Assembly: GCA_965178125.1 (NCBI GenBank)
Contig: OZ237752.1
Location: forward strand, 186,001-250,000
Direction: 5' to 3'
Source: Bilabrum cf. latius
Lineage: Eukaryota > Bigyra: Bicosoecida > Bigyra > Bicosoecida
DNA length: 64,000 nt
The notes beneath the pieces were generated by a model. That model was not told the origin of the DNA, did not search any database, and was given only the letters and a program-made list of their open reading frames with translations. Made by a program: the position numbers and the translations under genes. Shown in pieces: positions 11,401 through 20,733 of the stretch (positions are counted from its first letter, which is position 1; each line of letters begins with the position of its first letter).

Positions 11401-14198
11401 ATCATGCTGCACATGGCGCACGTCTCACGGAACCGCTGCTGCCTCCGATACTGCGCCAGCAGGTTCCGCAGAAGCCGGGTCCACACCTCAATCGGCTCGG
11501 CGGGTGCCAGCACCTCGGGGCCCACCTGCAGCCCCAAGCCCCCCAGCTGGGCCAGCAGCTCGGGCCCAGACCGAACCATCCCGTACGCGAACGCGTCCAC
11601 AAAGAACGTTCGCCCGGTTCCCTCCCGACGGCAGGCCACAAGACCGTCGCGGGCGCTGCCCCCCACCGGGAATATGCCCAGGCGAGAACCTCCTTCGTCG
11701 TCGTCATCTTCATCTTCCTCTCCCACGTCCTAGTCGCCACCTGCAGCCTGATGAGCCCGCTCTGCCCGGCCACTACCCGGCACTGCTCTGTCGCTGTCGC
11801 CGCTGCTGCCTCCAGCCCTTGCCCCGGCCAGTGCCCTGCCCAGCTGCTCTGTCTGCACCCTCTGCCTCTGCCTCTGCCTCTGCCTCTGCCTCGACCTTTC
11901 CCTGCTCCTCTCAATGTCGCTGGCACTGAGGCTGAGGCTGCCCGCGCTCGATGTGGACGACACGCGACCGCCGGGGCCCCACCTGGCCCCGCTGCCCTGT
12001 GACGAGTGATGCCTCCTTAGGTGCTGCTCTTCCTCGTCCTCATACTCATGCGCCGATGCGATCTGCCCGGACATCGGCCCCCCCTCCTCCCCTTCTTCCT
12101 CCTCGTCCTCGTCCACATCTGCATCCACAGAGGAGCCCTCCATCCTGCCACCGCTCGACGAGCCCGAGTCCTCGCTCGCCATCTGGCTGCCGCTGCCACC
12201 CCTGAGACTGGCTGGAGCATGCAAGCCGCTGGCACCGACCGGACGCACGCCCGCAGACGGAGACTCATTGCTTCCTTCTCTTACGGTTTGCAGCGCACGC
12301 GCGTTGCTCTCCCCCCCTTGCCCTTGCCCTTGCCTTCCGACGGCTACAGTCTCAGTCACAGCAAATCCATCGCATGAATTACGCTGCGCAAGGCGCCTCC
12401 ACCACCCAGCCGGCAGCGAGGGAGGGTCGGGGGCTGGTGCCCCCTCCGGTGCGTCGTACCGCAGCAAGAAATGCGCCGGCATGCCAACGCAACGAAGGCC
12501 CCTGAGCCCCGCCCGCTCGCACACGGCCCTGTACAGGATAGACATCGCGATGGGGAGGCCTCCCCGCTGCCTCAAAACCTCGCTGGCAAACGAATTCCTG
12601 TCCTCGTAGTACCGCTCCTGGGGGGGAGGCGCGAACCCGAGCTCCCTGAAGAGGTACCGGTTCGCCACTAGAATCGCGTCTCCGGCACGCTCCGGACGGA
12701 CTGTGGGGGAAGTTTCCAGCAGCCTTTCCAATTCGAGGTCGGCGTCGGTCTCTGGAGCGTCGGTGTGGCGCCATCCCCGGCCGCCACTGAAGCTCCAACT
12801 GCCCGGCGCACCCGCAGCAGATGCTGATGCCGCCCTGCCTGCAGCCTGAGCCGTTGCTGCGCCGCTCTCAACAAATTCGTTGGGCGATTCGCAGTCCTGA
12901 CTGCCAGTGGATCCGACTTCAGGGCTGTGGGCAGAGTCGTTCCGGCTGGCGGCCGAAGAGCTCGCCGGGTCACCACCCGCAGCTCGAGGGCTGCGAGGCG
13001 CTGCCGATGGCGGCCGGTCGCTCCCGCTCCTGCTCGCTCGGAGCCCTGTGCGACCGGCATCGTCTATAACGGATGGTTCCATGGTTTGTGTTGCGTTGTC
13101 GCCGGTGGTCCTGCTGCTTCTGCCGTCCCACGCGCCTCCCGACGATCCCGGTGCCAAGCGCGGTGCTCCTCGGGGCGGGCCAACCATGACTCTATCTCTG
13201 CCAGAGCGACGGCGCTTCCGTCCTGCCAGAGAGGCGCGTCGCATGGCAAATTCCAGCATAGAAAGCGGGGACGACGACAGACTGCTGGTTGGAAGGCGAG
13301 CAGTTGCACCGGCAGCGGTTTCGGCCGGTGCTCGGCTCCAGTCCTCGAGGGCGCCGCTTCTGGAATTCATGGCGACTCGCGCGTTCGACTTACGTGAGGT
13401 ACCATTTCTGGTTTGAGTCAGCCTGGAGCCAGAGCTCGCGGCGGTAAGCGCATTGTACTCCTCGAGCAGCCCGAACCTCCCCCACAGCAAGTGCAGGCCT
13501 GCAGCAAGCCGAGTGATCTCCGAAACCAGCTCTCGCCGAGTCGTGTACGGGTCGTTCCAAGTCGAAAGGAGAAGAAATCCGTCTACTATGAGATCCTCAG
13601 TGATATTGCCAGCCGATACCGCCGATGGTGGTCGCTATCGGTCGGGGCCGTGGCTCCGATGAGACGTTGCGACAGGTACCTGACTTGTGCGCCGGGCCCT
13701 TGCAGCCAAATCTCTCCACTACCTGCAGCATTTTGCTTCAAAGTGCTATCGTGCGGCCAAAAATGCAAAATATTGGTCGTGCTTCCCCAAAGAAATTGGT
13801 GCCGATGCAATGCGAAGAAGCCTTTCCGTGCCCTCAGCTCCGATACGAGCCAGCTCAAGCTGCACAGAATGAGAAGCCGGAGGAGCAATTGATCGTAGCC
13901 TAACTAGAGCGTCAGTCTGCGCATCTTCCTCCATCCTTTCCCGCACTCTGTCCTTCGCTGCAGAGTGTTCCATTGGAACTACGCGTTCCCATACACTCCA
14001 CGTGGTTACCGCCGCTCCATGCCAGGGCGAAGGGTTCATTGAATATATTTGCTCCCTAATGCTTCGACAAACTGCCTCGCACGATGCAATGGACGGTACA
14101 TCAAGGAAGAACAGCACATGGCGGAAAGCATCGGCATCCGCGCGGCCCAAACCAGCCAGTCCAGAGCGATGCAGGGCTACCTGGTCATCCGTATCCAT
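8454..14198 (-). CDS. FBXO21: FBXO21-like F-box protein with SirB1/transglutaminase-like and YccV domains
   Basis: Likely substrate receptor of an SCF ubiquitin ligase. A single 1,915-codon frame runs from ATG 14198 to TGA 8454 with UAGs at 13748, 13721, 13637, 11732, 10898, 10403 and 9341. Order of domains: F-box (residues about 17-60, FRHVLFFLDVPSIASCEAVC); the start of the SirB1-type region near 200 (LLSTWNDPYTTRRELVSEI); its transglutaminase-like core near 480-590 (YYEDRNSFASEVLRQRGGLP, then PAHFLLRYDAP) continuing near 860 (FFVDAFAYG); the YccV/hemimethylated-DNA-binding-like domain near 1410-1520 (VGRIFRHRKYGYRAVVVGWD, then QPFYHALVDERDR); and the family's C-terminal motif (GEHMAEFVPREGRYVP). 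Animal FBXO21 has the same order but is about 630 aa; the excess is Ser/Gly/Glu-rich low complexity between domains. UAGs lie between parts of the same domain, so truncation would destroy it. Confidence 0.87.
10898..11040 (-). repeat. Glu/Gly hexanucleotide-type tandem repeats in the FBXO21-like gene
   Basis: On the coding strand this is a run of GGAGAG-like units interspersed with GTCGACGGGA-type units, encoding alternating Gly-Glu with Val-Asp-Gly. It adjoins the in-frame UAG at 10898 (GEGEG, UAG, EGGEQGG). It is low-complexity coding sequence, not a separate element. Confidence 0.75.
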
Positions 14199-15365
14199 AG
14201 GATGGGATGAAGTAGAGAACTATTAGGCCGATTGCGAACTTTTGTACGAATCAAGCCGTGCAATGCCGTGGGAGGGCCAGCGAACCGCGCTTGACTGGCT
14301 GGAGACGCAACGTCATCGCTCCGAGTCCGACTCCAAGCTCACTCCCTTTGTCCCCCAGGCAGCGTGCACAGTGCTCCTTCCACAGCAGTAGCACATGGAA
14401 GTCGTGCCTCAAGAGGTATTGAAGATGTAGTGCAATGCATACTCTGCGCTTTTTACCTTGCATGTTCACCCATGGGACGGCGGCAAGCGCCATGTGAAGC
14501 CAGCGGCCACTCCATCTACGGCCCAGCGCCACAAGACTTCCCTTCTGACAGCCTGCAAACTTGACCTGCATGATCCGCGAAGCGGCCGGTGCAACTGCAA
14601 TGTAAGGGTTCCATCCATGCCCTGTCTCTGCCACCGGACGCATCCCAATTCGAGCCATACACCCATCAACGAGACGGGGTGCGGCGCGCTCGCCCGCCCG
14701 CCCCAGTGGCCAGCACCACTGCCAGCGATCGAGGCGTTCGCGGGGTGGTCGCTCTCTACCGCGAAATGCGCGCCACAACCATGTTGCAGACCCAAGCTAA
14801 CGCATAAGCAAACCGCGTCTTGAACTTGACTCCTGTCCTAGCCTGTGAGGCTTGTCTCCTCGGAGCCTGTCTGCCGTCACAGTCAATGAGCGAACTATGA
14901 CTGGCACCAATCAAAGCCCTCCCGAGCCTCAAACAGCTGAATACTTGCACTGGATCCGTACAGCGCATGATGTTAAACCACTATTATCAACATGCAACCA
15001 TGGTGCACGGGATGGGCCACACCCGTGCGCTGGTAGGAGGGGCGATATATGAGCGGCTTGACTGGCTCGTGATGGTCAAGCGATGGGCGGCAACAATTCC
15101 CCCATCTGCGAATTGCCCACGCCGCAGAGCCCAGTTAAGGCACAATCATGCCGTGCTGACTAGACACATTTAGCTCAGTTGCGGTATAAAACAGTGCTGC
15201 AGCGCTGGAATCGCCGAAAGCAGCCTGCTCAAGTGCCCTAAGTGTCTGCAATGCCGCCAGTGATGTCTAGCTCTGATGCAATCAAGTCTGCCAACCAACG
15301 CAACGAGCTCCGCTGCTTTCGTTCGCCCGACCAACGGATCATCAAAGCCTTGAATTGACCGAAAT
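14199..15365. other. Region without a confident gene
   Basis: About 1.17 kb upstream of the FBXO21-like start. A 176-codon open frame on the - strand (14778-14251) and a 122-codon frame on + (14458-14823) overlap, and neither resembles a family I know. A possible TATA element (GCGGTATAAAACAG, near 15180) precedes the next + strand gene. Short exons of an intron-rich gene cannot be excluded. Confidence 0.35.
15180..15193 (+). promoter_or_regulatory. Possible TATA box
   Basis: GCGGTATAAAACAG is a good TATA-like element in a GC-rich background, about 180 bp upstream of ATG 15366. Position and sequence are the only evidence. Confidence 0.25.
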
Positions 15366-15767
15366 ATGCATAGGATACGATCGTGCTACCTTGTTTGCAT
15401 CGCCTTTGCCTCACACTTGCCTCGACCGCAAAGAGCTCCTTTGCCGAATATGCCACCGCGTGTGAATCCGAGCATCGCATTTTCAATGCGGCGAGAAAGC
15501 TGCTACCCGTGCTGCGGCACAATGCGCCATCACTATCACTGTGTCACCTCCCAGATGTAGCTGCCTGCCTCGTTCGCCGAGCTCTTCTGCTCGCATGAGT
15601 TGGCACACGTCAGAGACTCCATCGGGGCGGCTATGGCTGTTGACCAAGCTTATACCCATACTTGGGACAGGTGCAATCGAGAGGAAAGCTCTGTTACCGG
15701 ACCCCACAGCGCGGATAGCTATCAATTGGCATCGCTGCTGCTGTTCGGCCAAAGAAGCCTTTTCGAG
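15366..15767 (+). CDS. Candidate secreted zinc metallopeptidase exon (HELAH; aspzincin-like)
   Basis: The frame from ATG 15366 runs through one UAG (15558) to a possible GTTAGT splice donor at 15768. The key segment is CSHELAHVRDSIGA, with an HExxH zinc-binding motif, followed 20-50 residues later by DQAY and HSADSYQLAS. In aspzincins (family M35) HExxH is followed by an Asp-containing motif and a conserved N/HxADxY segment, so the match is suggestive but not diagnostic. The N-terminus is hydrophobic after a basic start (CYLVCIAFASHLP) and could be a signal peptide. The part between it and HELAH is in a frame I trust less: a neighbouring frame also reads well and an intron may lie there. The 3' end is not resolved. 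If real, it is an endopeptidase acting outside the cell. Confidence 0.38.
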
Positions 15768-16161
15768 GTTAGTGTCGTGACGAATCCGTCTAACTATCGT
15801 CGTTGGTGGTGTCTCCCAACATATTCGAATTCGCACCAGCTTTGTAATGTTCTCCAGCGTTGCGATTGCGCTTTGCTGGCCGATATTGAGCGGCGAGGAA
15901 CCATGCGACGAACCCTGCTGATACCACGAATGCACCGTGGCGGGACCACGCTGCTAGTCCCTCAGTTCCGGACAATATTTTAGCCTCCTCATTGAACTTC
16001 GTGTTGCCACTAGGAAGCCCCTCTCTCAACTTACGAACAACCCTGAGGGCCCTGCCTGCGAGAGACGGGATGCCACGACAGCCGGCAAAGAATAGCTTTC
16101 AAGCGTAGCAAATAGTTGTAGAGTACAAACACAATTACACTCACGGGACGGTCTCATCTAT
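15768..16161. other. Spacer or unresolved 3' exons
   Basis: This 394-bp stretch follows the candidate peptidase. It could contain an intron and a last exon of that gene plus the promoter of the PRA1 gene, but I found no convincing acceptor with conserved coding sequence. A + strand frame continues to a TAG near 15981 without recognisable content. Confidence 0.3.
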
Positions 16162-17037
16162 ATGCGAGCTTCAACTCTGTTGATTCACCGCCTGGCCTGC
16201 GGATTGGTGTTCTGTCAAACCGGAACTCTTATCGCCAACGGCTGGGGAAACCAACTGCACGCCAAGTCGGGCTCAGCGCTCGGAATGGCCGCTATGAATG
16301 CGAAAAATGTAGGCTTCGGCCTCGAAACTGCTCCCGAGTGGAGCGTGTCGGCCCAGAACAGGGACTGGTTGAAGACACTGCGTCCTTGGACTCAGCTTGC
16401 CGGCTTCTAGAAGGGTGGCTATGGAATCCCAGCGGTCATTGATTGGGACATCCGGGTAGCCGCGAATATTCGGTACTTTCTGTCTAATTACTTGGTGATT
16501 GTTTTGGTGGTGCTCGCCTTCAACGTGCTGACACACCCGTGGGTTATACTGGCTTGCTCAGCGGCCGTAGCAGCGCTATTTTATGTATCCACAGAAGTAT
16601 CAAGAAGGAATCTTAGCATCCCAGTCACTGGAATTAAGCTTGGGGCTGGGCACCTCAACCTGGCCATCGTGGCCGTGGTGTCTGTGGTATTGCTAGTGCT
16701 TGTCGGCGAAGTGGTTTTCACCTTCGTCGGAGCGAGCTCATGCGCGGTGGGCCTCCACGCCTTTTTGCGGCAAAGCAGGGAAGCAGAAGCTGCCATGGAA
16801 GCAGTGATGCGCGCCCGCATGGCCCAGCAATAGCGGGACGGCCAATCCGCCGCCGCGAGCGCCCCTCTCGTAGACGACAGCTCGCCGGCTGCCAGTGATA
16901 GTCACACGCCCGCCGATCGCGCGCTGCCAGCAGACAGCGGCAGCGCCCCAGACCGCTCTCCTGCGAGCAGCAAGACAGATGGCACGTACGGGCGGAGACC
17001 GGGCTCGCATGACAGCAGCGGCGAGGCGAATGTGTGA
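16162..17037 (+). CDS. PRA1 (prenylated Rab acceptor) family membrane protein
   Basis: PRA1 proteins are small ER/Golgi membrane proteins that act with Rab GTPases in vesicle traffic. The frame runs from ATG 16162 to TGA 17035-17037 with UAGs at 16408 and 16831. The family signature is present: LRPWTQLAGF, UAG, then RVAANIRYFLSNY, followed by two pairs of hydrophobic helices (LVIVLVVLAFNVLTHPWVIL, ACSAAVAALFYV, then LNLAIVAVVSVVLLVLVGEV and FTFVGASSCAVGLHAF). The first UAG falls between the PW motif and the conserved Asn-x-x-Tyr-Phe, both needed in one protein. The second lies in a hydrophilic Ser/Asp-rich tail, so the C-terminus is 68 residues longer than the standard code predicts. The start is uncertain; MAAMNAKN further in could be used. 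The gene converges on SUV3. Confidence 0.8.
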
Positions 17038-17230
17038 GTCCATGCATGTTGCGGTGTTCGCTTGGCCCCTGTCGGGCAGCGTAACCATCGTGTTTTAGAG
17101 GCTATCTCTGGAACTGGGGCCACTCTGGTGACGCTGCCTAGTCGAGCTGTTTGCTGCCGATCATATTGCGGGTATTTTCAGCTGTTCACATGACCACTGT
17201 CCATTCATGCATTCGGTGCAACGCTTGGCA

Positions 17231-17247
17231 TCACTGCCTCCCCCCCA

Positions 17248-17285
<38 letters not shown>

Positions 17286-20200
17286 TGAGTGTGCTTGCCA
17301 TTGCCGCCCCCCCTGCCTCCATCGGCCTGTCTCCCGCGCGCCCTCCGACCACCGCGCACCATTTCCTTCCTGCCCGAAGCACCTGCACCCCCGCCGCCCA
17401 CGCCTCTCCTCGCCCCCGCTTGTTCCCTCTGCCTGGCTCGCTGCATCCTCCACCTCCTCTGCTTGGCGATCTGCACCGAGAGGGCTTCGAGCCCGGCCTC
17501 TATCCTCCTCACCAGCTCCTGCCTGAACTCTTCGCACTTGACCGAATCAGGCATGTGCAGCGGGTACCTCTTGGCCAGCCAGGCGTACACGTGGAAGACG
17601 TTAGCGCGGGCCTCCAGCAGGTGCAGCTGCTCGGGGGACACGACGGGCTGATCCACGGGCACGTGCACGTCCAGCGGAATCCGCTCTCCCCTGCACAGCC
17701 GCTCCACGGCCAGCACGAAATACGTCGCCGCTTCCGAGAGTCCCCCCCTCGGGTTCCTCCCCAGAGACACCGGGATGCTAGCCAGCTTGAAGCGCTCCTC
17801 CAGGGTGAGCGTCTTGATGTGGACGAGCATGCGGGAGACCTCGTCTATGCTCCTGTGGGAGCACATAAAGTACAGGTCGTCAAGCCTGCACGCCTCGAGG
17901 AACACGTCAAGCATGGCCCCGATGTCGTTCTGATTCTCGGGCGGGATGTGCCGCGCGAAGAGCTGCAGCTGCAGGGAGGTGGGAAAGATGCCTGCCCTGC
18001 GCATGGGCGGCGTGTCCTGCTGCATGCAGCTGTCCACGTACTGCAGGTCCTTGTCCTGCAGCGCAGTGTAGTACCCCTCCGGCCACTGGCTGCTCTTGCG
18101 GCCCGCTCGTCCAGCGATCTGCTTGACCAGAGCCACGGGCGCGGGCCCCACTTTGACGCCGTCGAACTTGTCCACGGTGGAGAAGACGATCCTCCGGATG
18201 TTGAGATTGAGGCCCATCCCGATCGCATCAGAGGCCACAAGGACGTCGTACCCGCTATCCCTATCGTTGAATAGCTTGGCCTGGGTGCTGCGTGCTTCCG
18301 GGGGCAGAGAGCCGTAGATCACGCAGCACTTGAGGTTGGTGGCCTCCTCGATCTCCTTGCGGATGGCGTATATGTTCTTCCTCGAGAAAGCCACCACGCA
18401 GTCGCCCGCCTTGATCTTGGAGAAATCGTTCCCGATCGCCTTCCTCTCCCTGTGCAAAGGGGAAAGACGCTCGTACCTTCGCACCTCCACCTCGTCCCCG
18501 CACTGCTCGATCAGCTGCGTGACCAGCCCGACCGCAGCGGGGTCCCCGGCTAGGTGCACCTCCGCGGCCTAGATGCCCAGCACCGCCTTGCTCCAGGCCG
18601 CGCCCCGGTCCGGATCAGAGATGAGCTGCATCTCGTCGATCACCGCCACGTCCACCGGCGTGTTGATGTCCGCGAGCTCAACCGTGCACGATGCGTGGTT
18701 CGCGAACGGCTGCGGCCTGCGCTCCTGCCCCGTGACCAGGTTCGTGGGCACCCCGTCCAGGTTGAGCTCCTCGTACACCTCCAGGGCAAGCAGACGGAGG
18801 GGCCCGCAGTAGATGCCGCTGCGGGCCTTCCGCAGCCGCTGCAGTGCGGTGTAGGTCTTGCCGCTGTTAGTGGGGCCCGCGTGTATGATGAACTTGCGGC
18901 GCATGCGGCGGGCGAGGGGGTACCAGTCCACGGGTGACCTCAGGTCGGCAGAGGTGGACAGTCCCTTGGCCAGCTGCACCTGGCGGGGGAAGGCCAGCTG
19001 GGCCGCGGTCGCAACCAGGGGCAGGATGTGTTCCCTGGCCGGCGGGATGACCTGTTCCCTGGTCGCCTTGAGCTCGCTGGGAGTGGTGGTCAGGTCGAGG
19101 CCCGTCAGCTGGGACACTCGGTCGGGTTGGAATTGCTCGTCCAGCAGGAGCCTAAGGGCGTGCTGCCTCCGCTGGGCTGCGGGGGTGCCTCTGGCGGGGA
19201 CCGGGCGGAGCTTGTCGGCGGCCCGCCGCAGCAGGACGGACCAGCTCGCCTCCGTCCCTTGTGGCGCTGGTGCTGGCGCTGGTGCTGGCGCATCTGGTTG
19301 GGCATCCAGGCTGCCTGCTCCAGTGAGCATTTCCCTGGCGCGCGCTTCGTCTTCGTCTTCGTCTTCCCTGTGCGCCTGCTGCGGCGGCCCCTCGCTACCC
19401 CTGGCATTGGCACTGGCACTACTAAGATCTCCCTCCACCGCTTCCTGCTCCTCTTTCAGCCTCTCCTGCTCCTCCCGCGCCTCTGCCGCCGCCGCGTGTA
19501 TCTTTGCCGCTTCGGCGAGCACGGCAATGGGCGCGCCCGCCCTGTCGCTGACAGCCTGCCACTGGGTCTCCTGCTCGAGGACCTCTTCCTCGCTCAGGTT
19601 CACTGCATGGGGGTTCCGCTTGAAGGCGGTTGCAACCTCTGTGAGCCGCGGCAGGAGGTTCCGCAGGGCATCGTCGGAGAGGCCGAGCAGCTGCTTGAGG
19701 GGAACTGCAGTGGCCTAGGGCATCCATGAGCTGTCTGCGGGCCCGGAGGGACCAACCGGATCGTTGTCTATCCTATTTGTGGTGGATGCCGTCGACGGGG
19801 AGTCGTCCTCGTGTGAGGAGGCTGCTTCGGCTGCCGCGCTCGCCTGCTCGCATGGAGCGGCCGAATCTGGAGCGGCCGCATCGGACTCTTCGCGAGGGTC
19901 AGTGGCTGGTGGCGCCCGCTCGGCTTCTTTCTGTTTGATCGATATTCCTGACCCTTTGCTTCCCAAGACGAGCACGTCATTCAGGGCTTCGATGGCTCGG
20001 TTGAGCAGCCTCTCTCCCATGCAATACTCGTTCTTCGCGACCAAACGAAGGTCTGGGCTGCGCCCACATAGCACGGTGGCTAAATATACTATCCCTGCGT
20101 ATCAAAAACTTGCACAAGCGTACGAACTACATTCCAACGCAACCGAATGAAGCCGCGAATGCAACGACACGAACGAAACTTACTGTGGTACTCTTTCGGG

Positions 20201-20571
20201 ACGACCAGGGCAGATTCGGATAACCCACCATTACTCCTTGCTTTTGGAATTCGAATTCGACCAGGTTTATCGGGTGATACCGCTACACGAGGTCGCTTTG
20301 CGCCGCGCCTCTTCACGTGGGAGAACTCCAAGAGATCATCTGCCGGCTGCTTGGTTTTCTTAGCCATGTAAATCCTACGGGATGGTATGGCTGGCGTTGA
20401 ACCAAAGTTTTGACACGTGTGCCCAACAATTTGACCCGATAGTCGGCCCGAAAGAGCCCCAACGGGCGACCTTCGAAATGCAGAGCAGTTGCACAGCCCG
20501 AACGGGGCCGTGCCTCCCGCCAACCGACGGACGTCCAGACTTCGTCTGGCCACAGCTCGAAAACTAGACAT
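17231..20571 (-). CDS. SUV3: SUV3-like mitochondrial ATP-dependent RNA helicase
   Basis: DExH-box helicase of the mitochondrial RNA degradosome. Exon 1 is 20571-20184 and starts MSSFRAVARRSL, a basic presequence. The intron has a GTAAGT donor; its acceptor is either at 20080 (TTTAG) or 20095 (CGCAG), both giving the same phase. Exon 2 ends at TGA 17231. Motif I is HAGPTNSGKTYTAL, motif II is VIDEMQLISD, and the helicase C core has FSRKNIYAIRKEIE, then VASDAIGMGLNLNIRRIVFS and QIAGRAGRKSSQ. The SUV3 C-terminal domain follows. UAG at 18571 lies in the highly conserved segment between motifs (AVLGI, UAG, AAEVHLAGDPAA; the human equivalent has GLCAEEVHLCGE). UAG at 19717 is in the acidic N-terminal extension. 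The long Ala/Glu-rich N-terminus and a polyglutamine C-terminus make it much longer than human SUPV3L1. It shares a 162-bp divergent promoter with the EF-hand gene. Confidence 0.92.
17251..17283 (-). repeat. CAG repeat encoding C-terminal polyglutamine of SUV3
   Basis: About eleven CTG triplets on the + strand, read as CAG (Gln) in the SUV3 frame, five codons before its TGA stop. Typical slippage microsatellite. Confidence 0.9.
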
Positions 20572-20733
20572 ATTAAACACCAAATTGACTCATGATACCC
20601 TGGTCTGTTCCATGCAGCCAAGCTTACGATGTTGCGACCGTGCGCTTGCGTTGCGAACACCAAATAATCGAACGTTCCTCCCGAGTAAAACGGACAGCAG
20701 CACAAAAATACTGCCTACAGCGGGCCAACAGCG

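Noticed and set aside
20089-20583. Separate small mitochondrial gene upstream of SUV3
   Set aside because: A GTAAGT donor at 20183 and an in-phase acceptor join it to the SUV3 frame, giving SUV3 its expected mitochondrial presequence.
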